64,000 bases of DNA from Tropicimonas sp. IMCC34011 (GTDB lineage: Bacteria > Pseudomonadota > Alphaproteobacteria > Rhodobacterales > Rhodobacteraceae): NCBI RefSeq assembly GCF_003390865.1, contig NZ_QMEJ01000001.1:62001-126000 (forward strand), given 5' to 3'. The notes under the pieces are model-generated. The model was not told where the DNA came from and searched no databases. It worked only from the letters and a program-made list of their open reading frames with translations. This document shows, in pieces, positions 7,535 through 16,007 of this stretch; positions within the stretch are counted from its first letter, which is position 1; each line of letters opens with the position of its first letter. Both the position numbers and the translations under genes were made by a program.

Positions 7535-8508
7535 CGCAGGCCCGGGTCATCGGTGGCGGCGTCGCGGGACTCTGCGTGGCGACGGAGCTGGTCGCGCGCG
7601 GCTGTGAGGTGACGGTCTTCGATCCGTCGCCCCGCCCCGGGCCGCATGGCTGTTCCTGGTGGGCCGGCGGGATGCTCGCCCCTTTCTGCGAAGGCGAGAC
7701 GGCCGAGGAACCCGTCGTCCGGCTGGGCCAGGAGGCGGCCGATTGGTGGGAGCGGCAGGGCGTGACCGTGCACCGGCAGGGAACGCTGGTGCTGGCCCTC
7801 GGGCGGGACCGGCGCGAACTGGACCGCTTCGCGCGGCGCGTGACGGGGCACGAGATGCTCGATCCGGCAGCGCTGGCCGCGATGGAGCCGGATCTGGAGG
7901 GCCGCTTCGACCGGGCCCTGCATGTCACCGGCGAGGCGCATCTCGACCCGCGTGCCGCGTTGATCCATCTTCGCGACCGGCTGGAGCAGGCCGGCGTCCG
8001 CTTCATGGCCGAGCCCGGTCGCCCCGCAGGGCTGACCTTCGAGTGTCGCGGGCTGGCGGCGCGGGACGCGCTGCCCGACCTGCGCGGGGTGAAGGGCGAG
8101 ATGGCGGTGCTGCGCAGCGCCGATATCCGGCTGACCCGACCGATCCGGCTGCTGCATCCGCGCTACCCGCTCTACGTCGTGCCGCGCGCGGACGGGCTCT
8201 TCATGCTGGGCGCCACTCAGATCGAAAGCGACGACCGGCGGCGTAGCGTACGGTCCGCCCTCGAACTGCTGTCGGCGGCCTATGCCCTGCACCCGGCCTT
8301 CGGCGAAGCGGAGCTGGTCGAGATCGGGGCCGACGCGCGGCCTGCCTTCCCCGACAACCTGCCTCGCCTCGTCAAGCGGGGCGAAACGATCCACGTAAAC
8401 GGCCTGTTCCGTCACGGCTTCCTGCTGGCGCCCGCCCTGGCGCGGATGGCGGTGGCGGCGGCTTGTGACGGCATAAAACCGGAGTTCTGGCATGAAGATC
8501 ATGATTAA
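7531..8508 (+). CDS. thiO: Glycine oxidase ThiO-like FAD-dependent oxidoreductase
   Basis: 325-residue flavoenzyme of the D-amino-acid-oxidase family. The FAD-binding GGGVAGLCVATEL motif begins a few residues from the start, followed by SWWAGGMLAPFCEGE, the characteristic ThiO/DAAO isoalloxazine loop. ThiO oxidises glycine to iminoglycine, the C2-N3 donor for thiazole formation by ThiG. The GTG start at 7531 overlaps the thiD stop by four bases; the longer upstream frame is thiD read out of phase. Its 3' end overlaps thiS by 17 bases. The protein is slightly shorter than the Bacillus enzyme (about 369), mainly in loops. Confidence 0.88.
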   Translation: MTQARVIGGGVAGLCVATELVARGCEVTVFDPSPRPGPHGCSWWAGGMLAPFCEGETAEEPVVRLGQEAADWWERQGVTVHRQGTLVLALGRDRRELDRFARRVTGHEMLDPAALAAMEPDLEGRFDRALHVTGEAHLDPRAALIHLRDRLEQAGVRFMAEPGRPAGLTFECRGLAARDALPDLRGVKGEMAVLRSADIRLTRPIRLLHPRYPLYVVPRADGLFMLGATQIESDDRRRSVRSALELLSAAYALHPAFGEAELVEIGADARPAFPDNLPRLVKRGETIHVNGLFRHGFLLAPALARMAVAAACDGIKPEFWHEDHD

Positions 8509-8689
8509 CGGCAGCCCGACCGACGTGCGGGCGGACACGCTCTCCGCGGTTCTGGAGGAACTCGGCTTCGGCGACGCCAAGGTCGCCACCGCCGTCAACG
8601 AGGACTTCGTCCCGGCCGCACAGCGCGGGCAGGTGACGCTGGCTCCCGGCGATCGGGTCGAGATCGTCACGCCCCGGCAGGGAGGCTGA
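8492..8689 (+). CDS. thiS: Sulfur carrier protein ThiS
   Basis: 65-residue ubiquitin-like sulfur carrier. It starts with a beta-strand (MKIMINGSP) and ends in the diagnostic PRQGG, whose terminal Gly-Gly is adenylated by ThiF and converted to a thiocarboxylate used by ThiG. An internal [14 protein letters not shown] segment matches the family. The start lies inside thiO and the stop is one base from thiG. Confidence 0.92.
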   Translation: MKIMINGSPTDVRADTLSAVLEELGFGDAKVATAVNEDFVPAAQRGQVTLAPGDRVEIVTPRQGG

Positions 8690-8690
8690 G

Positions 8691-9461
8691 ATGCAGCTTT
8701 ACGGCTCCGAGATCGCATCGCGCCTGATGCTGGGCACCGCGCAATATCCCTCGCCCAGCGTGCTGACCGAAGCCTTCCGCCGCTCCGGCGCGGGCATCGC
8801 GACCGTGTCAGTGCGCCGCGAGGCAGGCAACGAGCGCGCGGGCGCGGCGTTTTGGGATCTGGTGCGCGACCTCGATGTCGCGCTCCTACCCAACACGGCG
8901 GGCTGCCATTCCGTGCGCGAGGCTGTGACGACCGCGCAGATGGCGCGCGAGCTCTTCGACACGCCCTGGATCAAGCTGGAGGTCATCGGTCATGCCGACA
9001 CGCTTCAGCCCGACCCGTTCGGACTGGTGGAGGCCGCCCGCATCCTGACCGACGAGGGGTTCAAGGTCTTTCCCTACACGACCGAGGACGTGGTGCTTGC
9101 AGGGCGTCTGCTGGGCGCCGGATGCGAAGTGCTGATGCCTTGGGGCGCGCCGATCGGCACAGGGCTGGGGCTGACCAATATCTACGGCCTCCGCACGCTC
9201 AGGGCGCAGTTCCCCGAGGTGCCGATGGTCGTGGATGCCGGGCTCGGCCTGCCCAGCCAGGCGGCGATGGCGATGGAGATGGGGTTCGACGCGGTGCTGC
9301 TGAACACCGCCGTCGCAAAGGCCGGCGATCCCGCCGCGATGGCCGAAGGGTTCGCCGGCGCGGTCGAGGCCGGACGGCTCGCCTTCGAGGCCGACCCGAT
9401 GGAGCCGCGCGACATGGCGGCCCCCTCGACGCCGCTGATCGGAAAGGCGTTCCTCGAATGA
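8691..9461 (+). CDS. thiG: Thiazole synthase
   Basis: 256-residue TIM-barrel enzyme that makes thiazole phosphate from DXP, iminoglycine and ThiS thiocarboxylate. The Schiff-base lysine is in [16 protein letters not shown] (about residue 97), and the phosphate-binding parts [12 protein letters not shown] and [18 protein letters not shown] are intact, with [17 protein letters not shown] near the C-terminus. Length is normal (250-260). One base separates it from thiS and four bases overlap thiE. Confidence 0.95.
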   Translation: MQLYGSEIASRLMLGTAQYPSPSVLTEAFRRSGAGIATVSVRREAGNERAGAAFWDLVRDLDVALLPNTAGCHSVREAVTTAQMARELFDTPWIKLEVIGHADTLQPDPFGLVEAARILTDEGFKVFPYTTEDVVLAGRLLGAGCEVLMPWGAPIGTGLGLTNIYGLRTLRAQFPEVPMVVDAGLGLPSQAAMAMEMGFDAVLLNTAVAKAGDPAAMAEGFAGAVEAGRLAFEADPMEPRDMAAPSTPLIGKAFLE

Positions 9462-10054
9462 CCCTCGACCGCTTCTATCCGATCTTCGACAGCGCGGACT
9501 GGCTGGAGCGCATGTTGCCGCTCGGCGTGAAGCTGGTGCAGCTGCGCGCAAAGGACTTGGGCGACGCGGAGTTGCGAACGCTCGTCAGACATGCGCGGGC
9601 GCTCTGCCGGGCGCACGGCGCCGTGCTCGTGGTCAACGATCATTGGCGGATCGCGATCGACGAGAGCTGCGACTGGGTTCACCTGGGGCAGGAAGACCTC
9701 GACACCGCCGATCTGCCCGCCATCCGCCGCGCCGGGCTGAAACTGGGCATCAGCACCCACGATCATGCCGAACTCGACCGTGCCCTGTCGCTGGCGCCCG
9801 ACTATGTCGCGCTGGGGCCGGTCTACCCGACCATCCTCAAGAAGATGAAATGGGAGCGGCAGGGGTTGGAACGGGTCACCGAATGGAAGCGCCTGATCGG
9901 TGAGCTGCCTCTCGTGGCCATCGGGGGAATGACCGTCGAACGCGCAGAAGGCGCCTTCGCGGCCGGTGCCGACATCGTCTCGGCGGTCACGGACATCACA
10001 CTGAACGACGATCCCGAGGGCCGTCTGCGCCACTGGATCGAGGCAACGCGATGA
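9458..10054 (+). CDS. thiE: Thiamine-phosphate synthase ThiE
   Basis: 198-residue TIM-barrel enzyme joining HMP-PP and thiazole phosphate. Typical elements are [10 protein letters not shown] (substrate lysine/arginine), [16 protein letters not shown] and the phosphate loop VALGPVYPT, with [10 protein letters not shown] near the end. The active-site loop after GPVYPT reads [11 protein letters not shown], a form seen in alphaproteobacterial ThiE-like proteins rather than the classical TKTK loop. ATG 9458 overlaps the thiG stop. A long in-phase upstream frame is out of phase with thiG and is not coding. Confidence 0.9.
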   Translation: MTLDRFYPIFDSADWLERMLPLGVKLVQLRAKDLGDAELRTLVRHARALCRAHGAVLVVNDHWRIAIDESCDWVHLGQEDLDTADLPAIRRAGLKLGISTHDHAELDRALSLAPDYVALGPVYPTILKKMKWERQGLERVTEWKRLIGELPLVAIGGMTVERAEGAFAAGADIVSAVTDITLNDDPEGRLRHWIEATR

Positions 10055-11034
10055 GCCGCTATGCCCGGCAGATCGCGGTTCCGGGCCTCGGGCTAGCGGG
10101 TCACGAGCGATTGCGGCACGCGCGAGTGCTGGTCGTCGGGGCCGGAGGGCTTGCCGCGCCGGTGCTGCAATATCTCGGCGGCTCCGGCGTCGGGCACATC
10201 CGGCTGGCCGATCCAGACCGGGTGGAGGAGACCAACCTGCATCGCCAGACCCTGTTCAGGGAAACCGATATCGGCCGACCCAAGGCCCAGGCGGCGGCAG
10301 CGGCCGTCACCGCGCTCAACCCGGATCCTGACGTCGAGCCCGTCGTAGCGGCCCTGGACCCGTCCAATGCCGCCGCGCTCTCAGCCGATGTCGATCTGGT
10401 TCTCGACTGTGCCGACAGCTTCGCGGCAAGCTACGTCCTGTCGGATACGTGCATCGCCGCCGGGCTGCCGCTGGTCAGCGCTTCGGTGATCGGGCTGGAG
10501 GGCTACGCCGGCGCGTTCTGCGGCGAGGCTCCCAGCCTGAGGGCGGTCTTCCCGGATCTGCCCCACCGCCTCGGCTCTTGCACCGAGGACGGCGTTCTGG
10601 GGCCGGTCGTGGGGGTGATCGGCGCTCTTCAGGCGCAGATGGCGGTCGCGCTTCTGGCGCGGATCGACCCCTCACCACTGGGACAGCTTGTCACCTTCGA
10701 TGCGAGATCCTTCCGGTTCGGCGGCTTCCGCTTCCTCGGTGCGCCCGAGCCCGATCGGCATCCCCGCTTCCTCGCCCCGACCGAGATTGCAGACAGCGAT
10801 TTCCTCATCGACCTGCGCGGCGAAGACGAGGCCCCGCTGGTCCGTCCCGCCGCCCGCCGCCTGACCGCCACGGCACTGGGGCCGGACGGACCGGTGCCCG
10901 CCCACGGCCAACGCGCCGTGCTCTGCTGCCGGTCGGGCCTGCGGGCCTGGACGGCCGCCGAACGGCTCGCCTCCGTCTGGGACGGAGACATCTACCTCGT
11001 CGCCCTCGGCGACCAAACCGGAGAGACTTCATGA
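10051..11034 (+). CDS. thiF: ThiF/MoeB/HesA-family adenylyltransferase with short rhodanese-like tail
   Basis: 327-residue E1-like enzyme expected to adenylate ThiS. The N-terminal Rossmann nucleotide motif is [17 protein letters not shown], followed by the Arg-finger region NLHRQTLF and [11 protein letters not shown]. The catalytic cysteine position is kept in [14 protein letters not shown]. The two CxxC pairs that bind zinc in ThiF/MoeB are missing: the first site reads SLRAVFPD, and no CPxC follows it. The last 70 or so residues form a reduced rhodanese-like domain with a CCRSGLRAW active-site loop, a possible sulfur-transfer site. It overlaps both neighbours by four bases. Confidence 0.88.
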   Translation: MSRYARQIAVPGLGLAGHERLRHARVLVVGAGGLAAPVLQYLGGSGVGHIRLADPDRVEETNLHRQTLFRETDIGRPKAQAAAAAVTALNPDPDVEPVVAALDPSNAAALSADVDLVLDCADSFAASYVLSDTCIAAGLPLVSASVIGLEGYAGAFCGEAPSLRAVFPDLPHRLGSCTEDGVLGPVVGVIGALQAQMAVALLARIDPSPLGQLVTFDARSFRFGGFRFLGAPEPDRHPRFLAPTEIADSDFLIDLRGEDEAPLVRPAARRLTATALGPDGPVPAHGQRAVLCCRSGLRAWTAAERLASVWDGDIYLVALGDQTGETS

Positions 11035-11966
11035 AAACCTCCCTGACCGCTCTCTTTCTTCTCGCTGCCCCGCCCGCAGTCGCGCAGGACCAGATGAGCG
11101 TGATGCTCGACTGGTTCGTGAACCCCGATCACGGGCCGATCATCGTCGCCCAGGAACAGGGCTACTTTGCCGAGGTCGATCTGGAGGTCGAGATCATCGC
11201 CCCCGCCAACCCCGTCGATCCGCCCAAGATGGTCGCCGCCGGTGCCGCCGATCTTGCGATTTCCTATCAGCCGCAGCTGCATCTTCAGGTGGCCGAGGGC
11301 ATGCCGCTGATCCGGGTGGGCACGCTGGTTGCGACGCCGCTCAATTGTCTGCTGGTGCTGGCGGACGGCCCGATCGAGGACATCGCTGATCTGGAAGGCC
11401 GCAAGGTCGGCTTCTCCGTCTCCGGTTTCGAGGAGGCGCTGCTGTCGGCGATGCTCGGGCAGGCGGGCCTCGAAACCGCAGATATCGACCTGATCAACGT
11501 CAACTGGTCGCTCTCGCCCGCGCTGATGTCGGGCCAGGTCGATGCGGTGATCGGCGCGTTCCGCAATTTCGAGCTCAACCAGATGGATATCGAGGGCGTG
11601 TCCGGCCGGTGCTTCTACCCCGAGGCCGAGGGCGTGCCGACCTATGATGAGCTGATCTATATCGCCAACCCCGAAACGATGGACGCGGAGATGACCCGCC
11701 GGTTTCTCGCCGCGACCGAGAAAGCGACGCAGTTCATCATCAACCATCCGCAGGAAAGCTGGGAGGTCTTCTCCTCGACCTCGGCGGAATTGCAGGACGA
11801 ATTGAACGAGCGCGCCTGGGCAGACACCCTCCCGCGCTTCGCCCTCCGCCCGGAAGCGCTGGATGCAGGCCGCTACGAGCGTTTCGAAAGCTTTCTCGCC
11901 GAGGCCGGTCTGCTCGAAGGGACGCGGCCCGTCTCGGAGCTCGCGGTCGATCTGGGCGCGCAATGA
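11031..11966 (+). CDS. NMT1/ThiY-type ABC transporter substrate-binding protein (thiamine precursor)
   Basis: 311-residue periplasmic binding protein of the NMT1/THI5-like family. The first 18 residues form a signal peptide ending at AVAQ. The family core is visible: [23 protein letters not shown] near the mature N-terminus and [13 protein letters not shown] with an [19 protein letters not shown] second-lobe segment. Its place between thiF and tenA, and the ATPase and permease downstream, indicate a ThiXYZ-type importer; ThiY in Bacillus binds formylaminopyrimidine, a degradation product of thiamine. ATG 11031 overlaps the thiF stop by four bases. Confidence 0.87.
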   Translation: MKTSLTALFLLAAPPAVAQDQMSVMLDWFVNPDHGPIIVAQEQGYFAEVDLEVEIIAPANPVDPPKMVAAGAADLAISYQPQLHLQVAEGMPLIRVGTLVATPLNCLLVLADGPIEDIADLEGRKVGFSVSGFEEALLSAMLGQAGLETADIDLINVNWSLSPALMSGQVDAVIGAFRNFELNQMDIEGVSGRCFYPEAEGVPTYDELIYIANPETMDAEMTRRFLAATEKATQFIINHPQESWEVFSSTSAELQDELNERAWADTLPRFALRPEALDAGRYERFESFLAEAGLLEGTRPVSELAVDLGAQ

Positions 11967-12634
11967 GTTACGGGGCGATCTTTCCCATGTGGCAGGCGGC
12001 TGCGGGGCGGACGTGGACCGAATACACCCGCCATCCCTTCGTAGAGGGATTGGGTGACGGCACGCTGCCGCGCGAGGCGTTCCTGCGCTACCTGGTGCAG
12101 GACTACGTCTTCCTCATCCACTTCTCCCGCGCCTGGGCCCTGGCCGTGACCAAGGCCGAAACGCCCGAGGAGATGCGTGCCTGCGCCGCCACGGTCCACG
12201 CGCTGCTGGATGAGGAGTTGCGCCTGCACATCGAGACCTGCGCGGCAGAAGGCATCCCGGAGGAGCAGCTGTTTGCCGCCCGCGAAGCGCCGCAGAACCT
12301 GGCCTATACGCGCTACGTGCTGGATGCCGGGCATTCCGGTGATCTTCTCGACCTGATGGCGGCGCTCGCCCCTTGCGTGCTCGGCTACGGCGGGATCGGA
12401 ACACGGCTGGCAGCCGAGGCGGGCGACACACCCTATGCCGACTGGATCGCGACCTATGCCGGTGCAGACTATCAGCGCACCTGTCGTGAGGTCGGCTCCC
12501 TGATCGACGCGGCGACCGCACGACGCCTCGGAGAGGCGCCCGAGAGCTCTCCCCGCTGGCCCCGCCTGTGCGCTCGTTTCGAGATGGCGACCCGGCTCGA
12601 GGTCGACTTCTGGGGCATGGGTCTGACGGCATGA
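11963..12634 (+). CDS. tenA: TenA-family aminopyrimidine aminohydrolase / thiaminase II
   Basis: 223-residue all-helical enzyme of the TenA family, which hydrolyses aminomethyl-HMP to HMP in salvage of degraded thiamine. Signature parts are HPFVEGLGDGTLPREAFLRYLVQDYVFL near the N-terminus (conserved Asp and Tyr), the CAAEGIPEEQL helix, LAPCVLGYGGIG, and the C-terminal acidic pair in a F-MATRLEVDFWGMGL helix. Both ends overlap neighbouring genes by four bases. With the transporter it supplies HMP to ThiD, so the operon combines salvage with synthesis. Confidence 0.92.
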   Translation: MSYGAIFPMWQAAAGRTWTEYTRHPFVEGLGDGTLPREAFLRYLVQDYVFLIHFSRAWALAVTKAETPEEMRACAATVHALLDEELRLHIETCAAEGIPEEQLFAAREAPQNLAYTRYVLDAGHSGDLLDLMAALAPCVLGYGGIGTRLAAEAGDTPYADWIATYAGADYQRTCREVGSLIDAATARRLGEAPESSPRWPRLCARFEMATRLEVDFWGMGLTA

Positions 12635-13356
12635 ACCGCCCGCCCGCGCTACGCCTGGCCGGGAGCGCGACGATCGGGGGAGGGAGGATCTTCGGACCGC
12701 TCGCGCTCGAGGCCCCGGCCGGGGAATGGACCTGCCTGCTCGGGCCCTCGGGCGTGGGCAAGTCGACCGTGCTCCGTCTGCTCGCTGGGCTCCGCGACGA
12801 GGTCCTCTTCGCGGGTGAGGCGGTTGCGGGCGACGGCGAAACGCTGTCCGGGCGTGTGGCGCTGATGGGGCAGACCGACCTGTTGATGCCCTGGCTGAAC
12901 GTGACCGCCAATGTCACCCTGGGCGCCCGCCTGCGGGGCCGGAAGGAACAGAGGGACCGGGCGCTGGAGGTGCTGGAGCGCGTCGGGCTTTCCGGCCATG
13001 CCGCCAAGTGGCCGACCGCGCTGTCAGGCGGACAGAGGCAGCGGGTGGCGCTGGCCCGCACGCTGATGGAGGACAGGCCGGTCGTGCTGCTGGACGAGCC
13101 CTTCTCGGCCCTCGACGCGCGATCGCGGGCGCTGATGCAGGATCTCGCGGCGGAGCTGCTGGCCGGGCGCACCGTGCTGCATGTCACCCACGACACCGCC
13201 GAGGCCGCACGGCTCGGGCACCATGTCCTTCTGATGAGGGAGGGCGGGCTCACCTCGGTAACCCCGCCCCCCGGCCCGATACCGCGCCGCTACGATGCGC
13301 CCGATACGCTCGACTTCCAGGGACGCCTGCTGCGCATGCTCATGGAGCCCGCATGA
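12631..13356 (+). CDS. ABC transporter ATP-binding protein (ThiZ-like, HMP/FAMP import)
   Basis: 241-residue ATPase of the nitrate/taurine (SsuB/TauB) class used by ThiXYZ importers. Walker A is GPSGVGKST, the signature is ALSGGQRQRVALARTL, and Walker B is VVLLDEPFSALDARSR followed by the switch region HVTHDTAEA. The first 12 residues are a divergent lead-in. ATG 12631 overlaps the tenA stop, and the end overlaps the permease start. It presumably energises uptake through the permease downstream with the ThiY-type binding protein. Confidence 0.88.
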   Translation: MNRPPALRLAGSATIGGGRIFGPLALEAPAGEWTCLLGPSGVGKSTVLRLLAGLRDEVLFAGEAVAGDGETLSGRVALMGQTDLLMPWLNVTANVTLGARLRGRKEQRDRALEVLERVGLSGHAAKWPTALSGGQRQRVALARTLMEDRPVVLLDEPFSALDARSRALMQDLAAELLAGRTVLHVTHDTAEAARLGHHVLLMREGGLTSVTPPPGPIPRRYDAPDTLDFQGRLLRMLMEPA

Positions 13357-14084
13357 CGCGGTCCTTTCGCATCGCCGCCGCAACGCTTCTGGGTCTGGCG
13401 ATCTGGCAGGCGGTCGTCACATTGGGCGAGCTTCCACGCTTCATCCTGCCCGGTCCACTCTCTGTCTTCGCGACGCTCTGGACCAGCCGTGCGCTGATTG
13501 CCGAGCACGCGGTCGTGACGGCTGTAGAAGTCCTGCTCGGCCTCGGCCTTGGGGCCGGCCTGGGCTTCGCCTCGGCCATCGCGCTGGCCGCCTCGCCGAT
13601 CGCGCGGTCCTTGCTGCGCCCGATGCTCGTCTTCAGCCAGGCGATCCCGGTCTTCGCCCTGGCCCCGATCCTGACGCTGTGGCTGGGCTACGGGCTTTGG
13701 TCAAAGGTCGCGATGGCGTTGCTGATCATCTATTTCCCGGTCACCTCGGCCTTCTTCGACGCCCTGATGCGGACGCCGCCCGGCTGGCTGGAGCTTGCTC
13801 GCGTCATGAACGCCACGCCTGGCCGCGTCCTCTGGCGGCTCCGTGTGCCAGCCGCGATGCCGGGCTTCGCCTCGGGGTTGCGCCTCGCCGCCGTCTACGC
13901 CCCGATCGGCGCGATCATAGGCGAATGGGTCGGAGCGTCGCAGGGGCTGGGCTACCTGATGCTGCTGGCGAACGGACGCGCGAAGATCGACCTGATGTTC
14001 GCCGCGCTGATCGTCCTGGCCGTCCTGACACTCGCCCTTCATGCTGCGATTGACGCCGTGTGCCGACGATTGTGGGATGGCTGA
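13353..14084 (+). CDS. ABC transporter permease (ThiX-like)
   Basis: 243-residue inner-membrane permease of the SsuC/TauC class with about six hydrophobic segments. The EAA-type cytoplasmic loop reads ARVMNATPGRVLWRLRVPAAMPGFASGLR, and GAIIGEWVGASQGLGYLM precedes the last helices, both typical. It is the last of ten coupled genes (ATG 13353 overlaps the ATPase stop). About 140 bases separate it from the convergent GntR gene; an imperfect inverted repeat there (GAGAC-C-GTGC with GCAC-C-GTCTC, about 14117-14143) may help to end transcription. Confidence 0.88.
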   Translation: MTRSFRIAAATLLGLAIWQAVVTLGELPRFILPGPLSVFATLWTSRALIAEHAVVTAVEVLLGLGLGAGLGFASAIALAASPIARSLLRPMLVFSQAIPVFALAPILTLWLGYGLWSKVAMALLIIYFPVTSAFFDALMRTPPGWLELARVMNATPGRVLWRLRVPAAMPGFASGLRLAAVYAPIGAIIGEWVGASQGLGYLMLLANGRAKIDLMFAALIVLAVLTLALHAAIDAVCRRLWDG

Positions 14085-14225
14085 CAAACGCTCCCATTTT
14101 GGCTTGAAATTTGAAGAGACCGTGCTCAGTCCGCACCGTCTCCAATCCGCACATGTCGGTCGTCGTTCATCAAAGGGTTGATTGAACTAGGCTTTGCCCT
14201 CCCGGGCACGAAGCTTCGGATCTCG

Positions 14226-14990
14226 TCAGTGCTGATCAGACATGTGATGCTGGCGAGCCATACGATGATCGAACAGCGCAAAAACCGCTCTTTGCGCGGC
14301 TCGCGGGTCCAGATCGACGATTGCCTCGATAGCTTCAATATATTGATCAGGCGTCGTTCGTTGTAGATGACGGACCAGCTGCTCGCGATGGTGGGTACGC
14401 AAACCTTCGATCGATCTCTGCGCAAGGCAGAAAAGGAACGAGTTCCCCGCAAGCGCAGCAAGATGAAGGTGAAAATCAAGGACGGCGTCGGGGAGATCAT
14501 CAGGATCGGCCGACTTGATCCGACCGGCCAGAGCCTTGAGATCGGCATCCGCCAGATTTAGCTCCGCAACCTTCCCGGCCACCTGCGGCTGGGTCAGGGC
14601 CAGAACCTCGATCAGTTGATCTCCCACATCACTTGAGCGATCCCCGTTGCTCATCCAGCTGATGACGTCGCTGTCGACCATGTTCCAGAGTGTCGGGTCG
14701 AGTATCGCCGTGCCTCGACGTCGGCGTGGCTCCACGATTGATTTGGCCGAGAGGGTCTTGATCGCCTCGCGCACCACCGTTCTGCTAACGCCCAGTTCCT
14801 CGCCCAGCTTGTCCTCTTTCGGGAGGTAGTCAGCCTCCGACCAGGCCCCACCGATGATCGCCATGAAGATCCGGCGAGCTGCCAGAGCACTCAGATCGTC
14901 CGACGGCATACGAACGGGTTTCAGCCCGCTCGAGGGCGTCTCCACCAACTGGGGCAGGGGGATGGGATCGGGGCGGCGGTAGATCGTCAT
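14226..14990 (-). CDS. GntR-family (FadR/FCD-type) transcriptional regulator
   Basis: 254-residue one-component regulator. The N-terminal winged helix shows the GntR pattern: YLPKEDKLGEELGVSRTVVREAIKTLSAKSIVEPRRRRGT (residues about 55-95). The C-terminal half is an all-helical FCD effector domain with conserved metal/ligand residues in a DFHLHLAALAGN segment and a terminal ALFDHRMARQHH helix. It is divergent from an SGNH hydrolase and a polyol-type ABC operon. A 14-bp palindrome before that operon and a degenerate copy before this gene make it the likely repressor of the cluster. Effector probably a sugar acid or polyol derivative (inference). Confidence 0.88.
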   Translation of the reverse strand: MTIYRRPDPIPLPQLVETPSSGLKPVRMPSDDLSALAARRIFMAIIGGAWSEADYLPKEDKLGEELGVSRTVVREAIKTLSAKSIVEPRRRRGTAILDPTLWNMVDSDVISWMSNGDRSSDVGDQLIEVLALTQPQVAGKVAELNLADADLKALAGRIKSADPDDLPDAVLDFHLHLAALAGNSFLFCLAQRSIEGLRTHHREQLVRHLQRTTPDQYIEAIEAIVDLDPRAAQRAVFALFDHRMARQHHMSDQH

Positions 14991-15022
14991 ACGATGGTCA
15001 GTTATCGTTGAGTCCGGGTTAG

Positions 15023-15036
15023 ATCATATATATTCT
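15023..15036. promoter_or_regulatory. Possible GntR operator (degenerate half-palindrome)
   Basis: ATCATATATATTCT lies in the 83-base divergent gap between the GntR gene and the first SGNH hydrolase. It matches the perfect palindrome at 15926-15939 at about 10 of 14 positions, including the whole left half ATCATA. It is also A/T-rich and may overlap a promoter. Confidence 0.4.
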
Positions 15037-15073
15037 GGTCCCTTGATGTGTAAATAGCCGGGCTGCCAGGTCG

Positions 15074-15730
15074 ATGCCAACTGTCGTTTGTTTCGGGGAT
15101 TCCATCACCTGGGGCTGCCCTCCCTACAAGAATTCAGCGTCTGTCCCCGTCAGGATGCCAAAGGAGTCTCGCTGGCCGCAGGTCATGGCTGCCGAGGTGG
15201 GGATGGACATCGACGTGATCGAAGACGGCCTAAGCGCTCGCACGACCGTGTTCGACGACCCCGTCGAGGGGGAGCACAAGAACGGTTCGAGATTGATCGT
15301 GGCTTCGATCGAAACCCATGCACCGCTCGATCTTCTGATCATCATGCTGGGCACCAACGACTTCAAGGATCAGTTCCGGGCGTCTGCATTCACTTCGGCC
15401 CGTGGGGTGCTGACGCTCGTGCAACTGGTCCACGGCTACTATGCCCTGGCGGATCATCGTCCGGAAATCCTTATCGTTACCCCGCCCTCACTGACCCGCG
15501 AGGCGGAGCCGGCGTTTTACGGCAACGGCTGGGAGCGGTGCAGGGGTCATGCTGACTATCTGCAGCAGATCGCGGATCGAACCGGGTGCTTTCATTTCGA
15601 CTGCAACTCCGTCGCGAGCGTGGGGACGGACGGGATCCATCTGGACGTCGAGGGGCAGCGCGCTCTCGGCAGGGCCCTCGCACCCAAGGTTGCCTCAATT
15701 CTGAAAATGAGTGGCTCGAGGACACGTTGA
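15074..15730 (+). CDS. SGNH/GDSL-type hydrolase (arylesterase-like), copy 1
   Basis: 218-residue SGNH hydrolase without a signal peptide. Block I is CFGDSITWG (nucleophile Ser about residue 9), an RTT-DDP segment (ARTTVFDDPVEGEHKNG) is typical of the arylesterase/acyltransferase group, block III is MLGTNDFKD, and block V is DGIHLDVEG carrying the catalytic Asp-His pair. It probably removes acyl groups from small esters or acylated sugars in the cytoplasm. A paralogue lies at 19189 on the other side of the ABC transporter genes, so the two hydrolases bracket the operon. Confidence 0.85.
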   Translation: MPTVVCFGDSITWGCPPYKNSASVPVRMPKESRWPQVMAAEVGMDIDVIEDGLSARTTVFDDPVEGEHKNGSRLIVASIETHAPLDLLIIMLGTNDFKDQFRASAFTSARGVLTLVQLVHGYYALADHRPEILIVTPPSLTREAEPAFYGNGWERCRGHADYLQQIADRTGCFHFDCNSVASVGTDGIHLDVEGQRALGRALAPKVASILKMSGSRTR

Positions 15731-15925
15731 GCTCACTCGGGCCGGGGACGTGATCGAGCCGGCCGCTATAATTTGCTCGTCGGTGCACATGCGGTGCCAG
15801 TGGCGGGGCTCCAGATCCGCTTCGCCATTTTTGCCCCGCGACCTGTAGGGCTGCCCCGCGCTGCTGCTCGTCTTAGGATCGCCTTCGGCGACCAGACAAA
15901 TCCCACGCACCATATTTCTATTTAC
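15731..15925. other. Leader region upstream of polyol ABC operon
   Basis: About 195 bases with no gene seen, between the first SGNH hydrolase gene and the operator/SBP start region. It likely carries the operon promoter; an A/T-rich segment begins near 15910. Confidence 0.4.
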
Positions 15926-15939
15926 ATCATACGTATGAT
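15926..15939. promoter_or_regulatory. Perfect 14-bp palindrome, probable GntR operator
   Basis: ATCATACGTATGAT is its own reverse complement and lies about 70 bases upstream of the start of the polyol-type binding-protein gene in an A/T-rich promoter-like segment. Its size and symmetry suit a dimeric GntR/FCD regulator. The neighbouring GntR gene at 14226-14990 is the obvious candidate. Confidence 0.6.
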
Positions 15940-16007
15940 CTATGATGCTGATCAAAGCCGGAGGAGGCAGGCGGGCGTGGGTCCGTCGAGATTGGAGGAG
16001 AAGACGC

